Shown: positions 25,363 through 34,449 of the stretch, piece after piece
Layout: the number at the start of each line of letters is the position of its first letter
Numbering within the stretch: the stretch's first letter is position 1
Position numbers and translations under genes: made by a program
Notes under the pieces: generated by a model
Database searches by the model: none
What the model saw: the letters and a program-made list of their open reading frames with translations, nothing else
What the model was told of the DNA's origin: nothing
Assembly: GCF_000185145.2 (NCBI RefSeq)
Contig: NZ_GL833119.1
Span: 1,046,668-1,110,667, forward strand
Source: Hoylesella oralis ATCC 33269
GTDB taxonomy: Bacteria > Bacteroidota > Bacteroidia > Bacteroidales > Bacteroidaceae
DNA: 64,000 nt
Reading direction: 5' to 3'

Positions 25363-26949
25363 ATGGAACACAATGTTATTTTAGCGGTTATTCTTATTCT
25401 GGTTATCTGTCTGCTGACGATGCTCAGCAACAAGATAAAAGTTGCTTATCCCATTCTTCTCATCTTGGCAGGGCTTTTACTCGGTTTCATTCCCGATATG
25501 CCGAAGATAGAGATCGATCCCGAACTCATTTTCCTTGTATTCCTTCCGCCGATACTCTACGAGGCAGCAGTAAATAATTCGTGGAAAGAGCTTTGGCGGT
25601 GGCGTCGTATCATCTGTTCGTTTGCTTTTGTCGTGGTGGTTATTACAGCCTCCGTGGTGGCTTTCATTGCCAATCAATTTATTCCGGGTTTCTCGATTGC
25701 CCTCGGTTTCTTGTTGGGAGGTATCGTTTCTCCGCCCGATGCAGTGAGTGCAGCTGCTATTATGAAGTTCGTGAAAGTGCCCAAGCGTCTGGCCGTTCTT
25801 CTCGAGGGAGAGAGTTTGTTCAATGATGCAAGTTCGCTTATCATTGTAAAGTTCGCCCTGATAGCCGTAGGTACAGGTCAGTTTGTTTGGTACGAAGCTG
25901 CCGGTACATTCCTTTGGATGGTGGTTGGAGGCGTAGGATTGGGCGTGTTGATCTCCATTTTATTCAATCAGATGCACAAGATATTGCCGATGGATGAAAA
26001 TATAAACACCGTATTCTCATTGGTTACACCTTATATAATGTATATATCAGCCGAGGCAGTGGGCGCTTCGGGTGTGCTGGCCGTAGTGAGTGGCGGGCTT
26101 TATTTCTCTTATCGTAGCGTGCTCTTTATACGTTCATCGTCGCGACTTCGGGCACAGAGCGTTTGGAGTTACCTGATCTTCTTGCTGAACGGCTTCGCTT
26201 TTCTGCTGATAGGACTCGATTTACCGGAGATAATCGCCAGCCTGAAAGCAGACGGTGTGAGCCTGTGGACGGCTGTGGGGTATGGTGTGTTGGTGACGGC
26301 TGCACTGATTGTTTGCCGTATATTGTGCGCCTATGCGGCCGTGGTGGTAACAATGGTGATGAGCAGATTTATAACTGTGGCCGACAGGCGCAATCCGGGA
26401 AAGGGCGCTCCATTGATTTTGGGATGGACGGGTATGCGCGGTGTCGTCTCTTTGGCAGCTGCCCTATCCATACCGTTGACCGTTACAGGACAGCAAGTTG
26501 CTTTTCCTGAGCGGAGTATGATACTCTGCATCACCTTTATTGTGATACTCCTAACGCTCGTTTTACAAGGGCTTTCGCTCCCTGTTTTGCTCAAACATCT
26601 GCATTTCCCCGACTTTGGAGACCATCTGTCTGAAGAAGAAACCGCAAGAATTATCCGTAAAGGATTGGCACAGACCAGCATAGATTATCTGAAAGATAGA
26701 AACCTTTGTCCGAGTATAGAGCAGAACAAAGTAATCAACAATATGGTTTCGCACTGGATAGAGCAAATATCTAATGAAGAAGTAAGGTCGTTATACGGCG
26801 ATGCACGCGATATCTATATCAGCATTTTGGAGCAACAGCGGCTGTGGCTGTATCGGCTAAACAACGAAAACCCCATGATCGAAAAAGAAATAATCTATCA
26901 TTATATCCACCGTATAGACTTGGAAGAAGAACGTATGCTCAAAGAATAA
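25363..26949 (+). CDS. CPA1-family Na+/H+ antiporter (NhaP type)
   Basis: A 528-residue monovalent cation/proton antiporter in the inner membrane. The start at 25363 (MEHNVILAV) is preferred to a TTG three codons earlier. CPA1 signatures are FLPPILYEAAVN, GGIVSPPDAVSAAAI (the ion-binding segment with an acidic residue), LLEGESLFNDASSL and GWTGMRGVVSLAAALSIP. About twelve hydrophobic helices are followed by a cytoplasmic tail of roughly 100 residues with a helical, charged composition. It exports sodium (or potassium) in exchange for protons for pH and salt homeostasis. Confidence 0.92.
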   Translation: MEHNVILAVILILVICLLTMLSNKIKVAYPILLILAGLLLGFIPDMPKIEIDPELIFLVFLPPILYEAAVNNSWKELWRWRRIICSFAFVVVVITASVVAFIANQFIPGFSIALGFLLGGIVSPPDAVSAAAIMKFVKVPKRLAVLLEGESLFNDASSLIIVKFALIAVGTGQFVWYEAAGTFLWMVVGGVGLGVLISILFNQMHKILPMDENINTVFSLVTPYIMYISAEAVGASGVLAVVSGGLYFSYRSVLFIRSSSRLRAQSVWSYLIFLLNGFAFLLIGLDLPEIIASLKADGVSLWTAVGYGVLVTAALIVCRILCAYAAVVVTMVMSRFITVADRRNPGKGAPLILGWTGMRGVVSLAAALSIPLTVTGQQVAFPERSMILCITFIVILLTLVLQGLSLPVLLKHLHFPDFGDHLSEEETARIIRKGLAQTSIDYLKDRNLCPSIEQNKVINNMVSHWIEQISNEEVRSLYGDARDIYISILEQQRLWLYRLNNENPMIEKEIIYHYIHRIDLEEERMLKE

Positions 26950-27068
26950 CGCTCCGCCGGCCTTCTTGTTTGTGCCGAAACGACCGAAAATATCCGAAAC
27001 TATTATGTTTTTCCCAAAAGTTACAGTTTATAAATCAAAAGTAAAGATATAGTAGGTAGTTAAAGTGT

Positions 27069-27076
27069 TATCTTTG
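27069..27076 (+). promoter_or_regulatory. -7 promoter box of rhaD
   Basis: TATCTTTG lies 24 bases before the rhaD ATG; no good -33 box is visible, which would suit an activator-dependent promoter. Confidence 0.55.
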
Positions 27077-27099
27077 CAGCATTACTAATATCATCGACT

Positions 27100-27909
27100 A
27101 TGAAGAGTATTTTAGACGGTCGACCGGCGTTGAAGCAGGAAATAGATCGCTTGGCCGAGGTGGCCGGATATCTTTGGCAGAACGGTTGGGCGGAACGTAA
27201 TGGGGGAAACATTACCATAAATATAACAGAATTTGCAGACGAGGGCATTAGATCGCTGCCTTTTATCGGCGAAGTAACGCCGATAGGCAAGACTCTGCCA
27301 CAGCTGAAAGGCTGTTATTTCTATTGCAAGGGTACGCAGAAACGCATGCGCGATCTTGCTCGATGGCCGATGGACAACGGTTCGGTGATACGTATTCTCG
27401 ATGACTGTGCAAGCTATGTCATCGTTGCCGACCGCCCAGTTGCACCTACTTCCGAACTTCCTTCACATCTCTCGGTGCACAACCGCCTGCTCGAAAAGGG
27501 TTCGCCTTATCGGGCTACGCTCCATACACACCCGATAGAACTCATTGCCATGAGCCATAATAGGGAGATGCTCGGTCGGGATGTGCTTACTAAAATACTA
27601 TGGAGCATGATACCGGAGACCAAAGCGTTTTGCCCACGAGGCTTGGGTATCGTTCCTTATAAGTTGCCCGGAAGCGTAGAAATGGCCGATGCAACGCTAC
27701 AAGAGCTTGAAGATTACGATGTTGTGTTGTGGGAGAAACACGGCGTGTTTGCCCAAGGACTTGATGTGATGGATGCTTTCGACCAGATTGATGTGCTCTC
27801 GAAGAGCGCCAAGATATACCTCGATGCCTGTATGATGGGCTTTAAACCCGAGGGTATGAGCGATATACAGATGAAAGAACTCTCGGAAGTGTTTCATCTG
27901 CCCAAGTAA
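27100..27909 (+). CDS. rhaD: Rhamnulose-1-phosphate aldolase
   Basis: A 269-residue class II aldolase that splits L-rhamnulose 1-phosphate into dihydroxyacetone phosphate and L-lactaldehyde. Recognisable parts: GWAERNGGNITINI at the N-terminal phosphate-binding region, SSELPSHLSVH-like (TSELPSHLSVH) with the catalytic Glu, LHTHPIELIA with two zinc histidines and LWEKHGVFAQG with the third. It opens the rhamnose gene cluster but is separated from rhaB by 357 bases containing hairpins and a second promoter. Confidence 0.95.
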   Translation: MKSILDGRPALKQEIDRLAEVAGYLWQNGWAERNGGNITINITEFADEGIRSLPFIGEVTPIGKTLPQLKGCYFYCKGTQKRMRDLARWPMDNGSVIRILDDCASYVIVADRPVAPTSELPSHLSVHNRLLEKGSPYRATLHTHPIELIAMSHNREMLGRDVLTKILWSMIPETKAFCPRGLGIVPYKLPGSVEMADATLQELEDYDVVLWEKHGVFAQGLDVMDAFDQIDVLSKSAKIYLDACMMGFKPEGMSDIQMKELSEVFHLPK

Positions 27910-28266
27910 AATATCCATGGAAAACAAGGCGGGTACAGTTCTTGGCACAACGGTGCCGAGGGCCGTATCCGCCATTTTGTGTATAACGGTTTGCAAGTGT
28001 GTGGCGGATACATGGCCCGTTTATCTCCGATAGGCAGATAACCTGTTCTGTTCAGATATATTTTCTATACCTTATATATAATAGTTGTACCGGTTGTAAT
28101 GGAGGCGTCGAGGGCGGGAATACCGGTAGCATATCGAGAACGCAAGACAATGTAATAATTCGAAAAATGCCAAAACAATAGGTTTTAAAATCAAAAATTC
28201 ATATTCGAGAGGTGATAAATAGCATACCTTTGTGTTCGGATTAATTCTATCAAACAATAATACTTC
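27910..28266 (+). other. rhaD-rhaB intergenic region with stacked hairpins and a promoter
   Basis: No gene was found. CTTGGCAC-AACG-GTGCCGAG (27941-27960) forms an 8-base-pair hairpin with a tetraloop. Directly after it GGGCCGTATCCGCCA (27960-27974) pairs with 28002-28018 (one two-base bulge). The remainder is AT-rich and carries the rhaB -7 box. No long T-run follows the hairpins, so they may be partial terminators or processing/stability elements separating rhaD from rhaBAT expression. Confidence 0.6.
28225..28232 (+). promoter_or_regulatory. -7 promoter box of rhaB
   Basis: TACCTTTG lies 34 bases before the rhaB ATG, showing that rhaBAT can be transcribed independently of rhaD. Confidence 0.55.
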
Positions 28267-29742
28267 ATGGAAAATAAAAGCAGCTTTTTGGCAGTAGACC
28301 TCGGCGCCACAAGTGGCAGAACCATTCTCGGAACGTTGGAAAACGGCGTAGTCGAATTACAAGAACTCACTCGTTTCGACAATACCATTATTGAAGTAAG
28401 CGGACATTATTATTGGGATATCTTCGCACTTTATAATGAAATCATCAAAAGTCTGAGGTTTATCTCTAAACAGGGTATTTATATTCAAAGCATAGGCATT
28501 GACACTTGGGGTTGCGACTTTGTATGCTTCGGCGACGACGGGGGCATTCTACGCAACCCGCTTTCTTATCGTGATCCGCATACTGCAGGGGCCATGGAGC
28601 GATATTTCGCCGAAAAAATCGGTAAAGAAGAGGTGTATAACGCCACCGGCATACAGTTGATGAACTTCAATTCGCTGTTCCAACTCTACATAATGCGCCG
28701 GAATAACGATGCTGCTTTGCGAAACAGCGATAAAATATTATTCATTCCCGATGCCTTGAGCTATCTGCTGACGGGTGTATCTGTTTGCGAATATACCGTT
28801 GCTTCTACCTCGCAGCTGCTCAACCCTGTGCTTGCAGAGCTGGACGAACGACTTTTGGCAAGCGTCGGTCTAAGGAGAAACCAGTTCGGAAAGAAGACTT
28901 TTCCGGGCACAGTTATAGGGATGTTGACACCGGAGGTACAGAATATGACAAGTCTTGGGTCCATTCCGGTTGTTTCTGTGGCCGGGCACGACACGGCAAG
29001 TGCCGTGGCCGCCGTGCCCGCAAGCAACAAGAACTTTGCTTACTTGAGCTCCGGAACATGGAGTCTTATGGGCATCGAGACCGAAAAACCTATCATCAAT
29101 GCCGAGAGTTTCCGTCGGAATTTCACCAATGAGGGCGGTGTCGAGAGCACTGTACGTTTCCTGAAAAACATTTGCGGCATGTGGATATACGAACGATGCA
29201 GGCAGGAGTGGCGAGACGAAGCGGGTGTAGGCCATGCCGAACTGCAGCAGGCAGCCTTGCAAGCAGCACCGTTCAGGAGTCTTATCAATCCCGATGACGC
29301 TCGTTTCGCTAACCCCGAATCGATGACAAAAGCCATACGCAGCTATTGCGAGGCTACCCGCCAGCCCGTTCCCGAGACGCATGCAGAGGTGTGTCGCTGT
29401 ATCTTTGAATCTCTCGCATTGCGCTACCGACAGGTGTTTAACGATCTGCAAGAGCTGGCAAACTTCCCTATAGAAACGCTGCACATTATAGGTGGCGGAA
29501 GCAGGAATGAGCTGCTCGATCAATTTACGGCCAACTCGTGCGGCATCGCCGTAATGGCCGGTCCGCAAGAATGTACCGCATTGGGCAACATTATGTTACA
29601 GGCAAAGGCCGCAGGTATTGTAGACGACATTCTTACCATGCGCCGGATGATTGCACAGAGCGTGCAACTAACGTGCTTCGAGCCGCAAGATACGGCACTT
29701 TGGGAGGCAGCCTATCAAAGATTTTTGAACATCACAAAATAA
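28267..29742 (+). CDS. rhaB: Rhamnulokinase
   Basis: A 491-residue FGGY-family sugar kinase that phosphorylates L-rhamnulose. It shows DLGATSGR (11-18, phosphate loop), SIGIDTWGCDFV, SYRDPHTAG (family-specific), VAGHDTASAVAAVP and HIIGGGSRNELLDQFTANSCG in the C-terminal ATP domain. It starts the rhaB-rhaA-rhaT unit; rhaA follows after 20 bases. Confidence 0.96.
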   Translation: MENKSSFLAVDLGATSGRTILGTLENGVVELQELTRFDNTIIEVSGHYYWDIFALYNEIIKSLRFISKQGIYIQSIGIDTWGCDFVCFGDDGGILRNPLSYRDPHTAGAMERYFAEKIGKEEVYNATGIQLMNFNSLFQLYIMRRNNDAALRNSDKILFIPDALSYLLTGVSVCEYTVASTSQLLNPVLAELDERLLASVGLRRNQFGKKTFPGTVIGMLTPEVQNMTSLGSIPVVSVAGHDTASAVAAVPASNKNFAYLSSGTWSLMGIETEKPIINAESFRRNFTNEGGVESTVRFLKNICGMWIYERCRQEWRDEAGVGHAELQQAALQAAPFRSLINPDDARFANPESMTKAIRSYCEATRQPVPETHAEVCRCIFESLALRYRQVFNDLQELANFPIETLHIIGGGSRNELLDQFTANSCGIAVMAGPQECTALGNIMLQAKAAGIVDDILTMRRMIAQSVQLTCFEPQDTALWEAAYQRFLNITK

Positions 29743-29762
29743 ACAAAAAACGAATAAAGATT

Positions 29763-31013
29763 ATGAAAACAGAACTCATTGAAAAGGCTTATGCCATAGC
29801 TAAGGAACGTTATGCAGCCATCGGTGTGGATACCGACCGTGCTCTCGAGATTTTAAAACATACGCCTATCTCGCTTCACTGCTGGCAGGCAGACGACGTA
29901 ACGGGCTTCGAACGAGGCGAAGCGCTATCGGGTGGCATCCAAGCTACGGGCAACTATCCCGGAAAGGCGCGCAATATAGACGAGCTGCGCCAAGACATTG
30001 TTAAGGTTAAGTCGCTCATCGGCGGCACTTATCGTTTCAACCTGCACGAGACGTATGGCGAGTTCGGAGGCAAACAAGTAGATCGCAACGAGGTTGAAAC
30101 GAAGTATTTCCAAGGTTGGATAGACTGGGCAAAAAGTATAGGGATGAAACTCGACTTCAATTCAACGAGCTTCTCGCACCCCAAGAGCGGCTATCTGTCG
30201 CTGTCGAACCCGGATAAAAGCATACGCGACTTCTGGATCGAGCACACCAAGCGTTGCCGGAGAATTGCCAATGACATGGGAAAAGCGCAGAACGATCCGT
30301 GCATCATGAACATTTGGGTGCACGACGGATTGAAAGATATTACCGTGGAAAGACTGCGTTACCGCAAGCTCTTGAAGGCTTCTTTAGATGAGATTTTAAC
30401 CGAAAACCTGCCTGATATGAAGACATGCCTCGAGGCCAAGCTCTTCGGCATAGGCATGGAAAGCTACACGGTGGGCTCACACGACTTCTATGCAGGCTAT
30501 TGTTCGAAGAACAACGTGATGTACACACTCGACACAGGGCACTATGAACCGACGGAAAACGTAAGCGATATGATTAGTTCTTTGCTGCTTTATGTTCCCG
30601 AATTGATGCTTCACGTGAGCCGACCGGTACATTGGGACTCGGATCATGTAACGATTATGAACGATCAGACGCTCGATTTGTTCAAAGAACTTGTACGTGC
30701 CGATGCACTCAACCGCGCACATATCGGGCTCGATTACTTCGATGCATCCATCAATCGTATCGGTGCATATGTGATAGGCATACGGGCTACGCAGAAATCT
30801 CTGCTCGCCGCACTGCTCGAACCATTAGACATGTTGCGCCAATACGAGGACGACGACAAGGGATTTGAGCGGCTCGCATTGCTCGAAGAGGCCAAGACAT
30901 TGCCGATAGGCGCTGTTTACGACTACTTTAACATGACCAACAACGTGCCCGTGGGCGAGGATTTTATTGCCGATGTAGAACGATACGAGGTTGATGTTTT
31001 GTCGAAACGATAA
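29763..31013 (+). CDS. rhaA: L-rhamnose isomerase
   Basis: A 416-residue TIM-barrel metal enzyme converting L-rhamnose to L-rhamnulose, the first step of the pathway. The start is the ATG at 29763; an open frame overlapping rhaB upstream is not real. Signatures are ISLHCWQADDVTGFE at the N-terminus, FNLHETYGEFGG, LDFNSTSFSHPKS, NIWVHDGLKD, DTGHYEPTENVSD and HVSRPVHWDSDHV, which supply the metal-binding Glu, Asp and His residues. rhaT follows after 12 bases. Confidence 0.97.
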   Translation: MKTELIEKAYAIAKERYAAIGVDTDRALEILKHTPISLHCWQADDVTGFERGEALSGGIQATGNYPGKARNIDELRQDIVKVKSLIGGTYRFNLHETYGEFGGKQVDRNEVETKYFQGWIDWAKSIGMKLDFNSTSFSHPKSGYLSLSNPDKSIRDFWIEHTKRCRRIANDMGKAQNDPCIMNIWVHDGLKDITVERLRYRKLLKASLDEILTENLPDMKTCLEAKLFGIGMESYTVGSHDFYAGYCSKNNVMYTLDTGHYEPTENVSDMISSLLLYVPELMLHVSRPVHWDSDHVTIMNDQTLDLFKELVRADALNRAHIGLDYFDASINRIGAYVIGIRATQKSLLAALLEPLDMLRQYEDDDKGFERLALLEEAKTLPIGAVYDYFNMTNNVPVGEDFIADVERYEVDVLSKR

Positions 31014-31025
31014 AGCGTAAGTGCC

Positions 31026-32033
31026 ATGGAAATTCTATTGGGACTTATCATTATAGCCATCGGGGCGGCTTGTCAAGCATCGTCTTACGTACCCATCAAT
31101 AAAGTAAAAGACTGGAGTTGGGAGAGTTACTGGATTGTGCAGGGCGTTTTCGCATGGCTGTTGCTGCCGCTGCTCGGCGCTTTGTTGGCCGTACCCGCTG
31201 GCTGTAATCTGTTCGATCTGTTCGTTCAAAATCCGCGCTCCACCGGTCTCACCATATTTTATGGTGCGCTGTGGGGCGTGGGCGGTCTCACCTTCGGGCT
31301 CTCTATGCGCTATCTCGGCGTTGCGTTGGGGCAGAGTATCGCGCTCGGAACGTGCGCTGCGCTCGGAACGTTGCTCGCTCCGATTTTCACAGGTCATACC
31401 GCCGACCTTACTACATCGGTATTCATCGGCGTCGCGGTTACGCTCATAGGTATCGGTATCATTGGGGTTGCGGGCAATATGAAGGCTAAATCGTTGAGCG
31501 AAGAGGAAAAGAAAGCCGCCGTAAAAGACTTTAATTTCACGAAAGGCATAGCGGTGGCGCTGCTTGCAGGCTTCATGAGCGCTTGCTTCAACATAGGACT
31601 GGCGCAGGGAGCCGATCTTACTTTCGTCGGTGTGAACCCCATGTTCGTCTCGTTGCCCGCCACTCTGCTTGTTACTTTCGGTGGGTTTGTCACTAATGCT
31701 GCCTACTGTTTCTATCAAAACAGCAAGAACCATACGTGGAATGATTACCGTAAAACGGCAGTATGGGGCAATAATACGCTCTTCTGCCTGCTTGCCGGCG
31801 CTCTTTGGTACAGCCAATTCTTCGGTCTTTCTCTCGGTAAAGGCTTCCTAACATCATCGTCTGTGCTCACTACGTTTGCTTTCTGTATTCTCATGGCGCT
31901 CAACGTTGTGTTCTCGAACGTATGGGGCATTATTCTGAAAGAATGGAAAGGCTGTTCGCGTAAGACCATCACGGTGTTGATAGCCGGCATAATTGTTCTG
32001 ATCATCTCCTCGTTTCTTCCGCAGTTACTGTAG
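31026..32033 (+). CDS. rhaT: L-rhamnose/proton symporter
   Basis: A 335-residue inner-membrane protein with about ten hydrophobic helices, of the RhaT family in the drug/metabolite transporter superfamily. Characteristic parts are GAACQASSYVPINKVKDWSWESYW near the N-terminus (in E. coli also rich in Trp), GALWGVGGLTFGLSMRYLG, ALGTCAALGTLLAPI and the C-terminal LNVVFSNVWG. It ends the rhaBAT unit. No AraC-type regulator or lactaldehyde enzyme is next to it. Confidence 0.95.
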   Translation: MEILLGLIIIAIGAACQASSYVPINKVKDWSWESYWIVQGVFAWLLLPLLGALLAVPAGCNLFDLFVQNPRSTGLTIFYGALWGVGGLTFGLSMRYLGVALGQSIALGTCAALGTLLAPIFTGHTADLTTSVFIGVAVTLIGIGIIGVAGNMKAKSLSEEEKKAAVKDFNFTKGIAVALLAGFMSACFNIGLAQGADLTFVGVNPMFVSLPATLLVTFGGFVTNAAYCFYQNSKNHTWNDYRKTAVWGNNTLFCLLAGALWYSQFFGLSLGKGFLTSSSVLTTFAFCILMALNVVFSNVWGIILKEWKGCSRKTITVLIAGIIVLIISSFLPQLL

Positions 32034-32088
32034 TACACGGTAATGACAGACCGCAGGTGAACGTGGTATAAAGATAATTTCTATCTGT

Positions 32089-32129
32089 ATTACCGATGCT
32101 TGGTAATGCAATTATCAAGCATCGGTAAT
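32089..32129 (+). terminator. Strong hairpin after rhaT
   Basis: A 14-base-pair perfect stem (ATTACCGATGCTTG with its complement) and a 13-base loop lie 56 bases after the rhaT stop. The following bases TATTATG are not a real T-run, so it may be a 3' stability hairpin instead of an intrinsic terminator. Confidence 0.6.
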
Positions 32130-32207
32130 TATTATGAGAGCCAACTTTGTTTAAAGTTGTCCATGCATTCGCCCTTATTTTGTGTCGATTGAATGTTTGA
32201 AATAATA

Positions 32208-32243
32208 AAGAGGCAGTAGGAAAAATAAATTCTACTGCCTCTT
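32208..32243 (-). terminator. Terminator of the cytolysin gene
   Basis: AAGAGGCAGTAG pairs perfectly with CTACTGCCTCTT (12 bp) over a 12-base loop. On the minus strand the stem is followed by TATTATTTC. It lies 78 bases after the stop of the cytolysin-family gene and faces the rhaT hairpin. Confidence 0.65.
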
Positions 32244-32320
32244 GTCGACGTTATGCTTTTATACTCTCAAAATATTTATAAGTCGTTTTATATCGGCTGT
32301 GTATTTGAGAGAATTAATGC

Positions 32321-33871
32321 CTATTTTTCAAATTTCAGCTTTTCTATACCAAAGCCCATGACAAGTGTGCCTGTGGTATCTCTTAATTTCAATGGTTTGT
32401 TATTCAGGTCATAAAGTTTTTTGGAGTCTCCCTGTATTTTCTTACCTTCTCTTACTAATGTTTCGAACAGGGGGAGTTCAAAGGTATATTGTTTATTATA
32501 TTCGTCTTTCATTCCTGTTCTATCGAATATTACAAAGATCTTTTCTTCGCTTTTGTAACTTGGTATCGTATAGCGTTTATGTCCATAATACCAGTCGAAG
32601 TGGAATTCGTTCTTTTTTGAAGAACCATTTCCAACCTGTACATATCCTCTTCCTGTATTTATTTTCTGACCGGATAAAGTTTGCAAATTATCAGGAATTA
32701 GCAAATCGAAACTTAGCTGAGAAAATTCTCCTGCATACGGATCGTTCTTGGTATATTTAGAATAAATGACGGTTTTGAAGGTTCGGTTTGTACCCAATTC
32801 TTTAAGTTTATAGGCGATAGGTGCTCCGGGATTTTCCGTACTAAGCCTTGCTCCTTCTTCAATGAACTTCTTTATATCTTCTAAACTGATGGCTGCCAAT
32901 GAGCCAAGTTTTGCATCTCCTCCCAATACACGGCCCTTTATAGTAGATTCTTTTAGAAGATCATTGTAGGCAGCTTCGGCATTTGCACCAATCTTACCGC
33001 CGAGAATAGATGCCTGAAGTTTAGCTTCAGCTTCTTTCTTCGTCATGTTCGTTTCTATACCTAAAAGTAAGATACGCCCGTATTTAATAGAAGAAACGAA
33101 CAAAGGCTTTTCTGCTCCGAATTCTCTTTTATAGTCGAATTCCTTTGCAAAGAAGTCTGAAGGGCTCTTAGGCAAATCGATACTTAATTCATAGAAAACC
33201 TGTTGTACTTTTACGAGGAAGCGGTTTTTCTCTTTGTCAAAGCTGAAACCTGTACTTGCTTCTACGCTATTGGCTGCCCCTTTATAGTTTCCTCCCATAG
33301 CCATTTTTAGGTGTGCTTTGTCATAAACCTCCTCAATGGAATAGGTGAGATTAGCACCCGGAGCATTAAAACCGCGATTGAGCAATTCGTTTATGGCCTT
33401 TCTCACAGTAGAAAGCGATGGCTTTTGTACGGTAATGGTTGGATCGGAGCTTCCGTTCAGATCCGTAGAAAGAACAATTGGAGCACGATCTGCTTCGATA
33501 GGTTCATATTCACCTTCTACAACACTCTTTGCTCTAAGTAATGCACCGGGATAAAATACGTTTTTGTCATCAGAGAAAAGTAGCTGTTCTTCAAACTCTT
33601 TTGCTTGTTCGTAGAATTCTTTTATAGAAGATGCTCTTGTGGCTGAAAGCATGTAGGCAAGAGTTGCATTTTTACTTTCTTCGACTTTTCTTTCTGTGAA
33701 AGGATTTATTTGCTTTACTGATGGTAACTCCTGAACGTATGAGTTAATTGTAGTGGAGAATGTTCCTTTTTCGATACCTGTTCCTAAATCTCCGTCTTTC
33801 TCGTTTCCACATGCACAAACAAGAAATGGGATAATAAAGACTAATCCTTTTTTAAAAACAAATCTTTTCAT
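32321..33871 (-). CDS. Lipoprotein of the thiol-activated (cholesterol-dependent) cytolysin family
   Basis: A 516-residue protein with an N-terminal lipoprotein signal (FLVCAC, modified Cys 21). From about residue 65 to 380 it follows domains 1-3 of cholesterol-dependent cytolysins in order: VFYPGALLRAKSVVEGEYEPI (105-125, matching the family's YPGAL block), KVQQVFYELSIDLPKSPSDFF, PLFVSSIKYGRILLLGIET, TIKGRVLGGDAK (the family VLGGDA block) and NPGAPIAYKLKELGTN. The membrane-inserting helix bundles would be at about 170-215 and 278-312. The last 135 residues correspond to domain 4 but lack the Trp-rich undecapeptide, and there is no cysteine after residue 21. Such proteins assemble ring pores; this one may be a CDC-like toxin with a non-cholesterol target. 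The gene is visibly AT-richer than its neighbours and stands alone with its own promoter and terminator. Confidence 0.87.
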   Translation of the reverse strand: MKRFVFKKGLVFIIPFLVCACGNEKDGDLGTGIEKGTFSTTINSYVQELPSVKQINPFTERKVEESKNATLAYMLSATRASSIKEFYEQAKEFEEQLLFSDDKNVFYPGALLRAKSVVEGEYEPIEADRAPIVLSTDLNGSSDPTITVQKPSLSTVRKAINELLNRGFNAPGANLTYSIEEVYDKAHLKMAMGGNYKGAANSVEASTGFSFDKEKNRFLVKVQQVFYELSIDLPKSPSDFFAKEFDYKREFGAEKPLFVSSIKYGRILLLGIETNMTKKEAEAKLQASILGGKIGANAEAAYNDLLKESTIKGRVLGGDAKLGSLAAISLEDIKKFIEEGARLSTENPGAPIAYKLKELGTNRTFKTVIYSKYTKNDPYAGEFSQLSFDLLIPDNLQTLSGQKINTGRGYVQVGNGSSKKNEFHFDWYYGHKRYTIPSYKSEEKIFVIFDRTGMKDEYNKQYTFELPLFETLVREGKKIQGDSKKLYDLNNKPLKLRDTTGTLVMGFGIEKLKFEK

Positions 33872-34377
33872 TTTTCTTTTTGATTTTAATTACTTGTTGA
33901 ATTATTACTGTTACTTTAAATTAATACTGTTTTGTATTTTATAATTTCTTTGAAGGTTTCTATTATCCTAAATATACTTTAACTATAAGATATCCTTTGC
34001 CCTCATTTTAAGCTCCTTTTACATTGGTGGCCTTTCTTTTTGAGCCTTTCTACAAAAATGTTAAATAGTTTCATAATTACTGTTTTTTTAAAAAATAAAT
34101 GTGTTTTGCGGGCCAAAGGTAATTATTTTGTTTCGAGAATTGATATTTTAGTTGATGTTTTATACTGTTTTTAACTTTTATATATTGTGAGAAATTTAGA
34201 TTTTGTAGTCTCTATCTTAATTTGGAAAACGAAATGTAAAGATACAGAAGAAGTTATTTGTCCTTTCACTGTTTTTCTTGACTAACTGGAAAATATAAGA
34301 TATTAACATTTTGTTACTTTATCCTCTTATCTCAGGTCTTATTTGCTGTGGTTATGCTTTACTTTTTGCAGAAAAAG
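33872..34377. other. AT-rich intergenic region between the cytolysin gene and fhs
   Basis: About 500 bases of very AT-rich sequence. It contains a minus-strand -7 box (34114-34121) for the cytolysin gene. No gene or repeat was recognised, and the composition matches the cytolysin gene rather than fhs, suggesting it arrived with it. Confidence 0.55.
34114..34121 (-). promoter_or_regulatory. -7 promoter box of the cytolysin gene
   Basis: Minus-strand TACCTTTG gives a predicted leader of about 235 bases. No TTTG is present 19 bases further upstream, so the promoter is weaker or activator-dependent. Confidence 0.45.
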
Positions 34378-34409
34378 CTTGTTTTATGTAAATAAATGAA
34401 TTATATTTG
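34378..34409 (+). promoter_or_regulatory. Promoter of fhs
   Basis: -33 CTTG (34378-34381) and -7 TATATTTG (34402-34409), spacing 20. It places the transcription start after an ATG at 34396, ruling that codon out as the fhs start. Confidence 0.6.
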
Positions 34410-34449
34410 TCACATTATTAAACAGTATCAATTAAATTTGCAAGGTATC

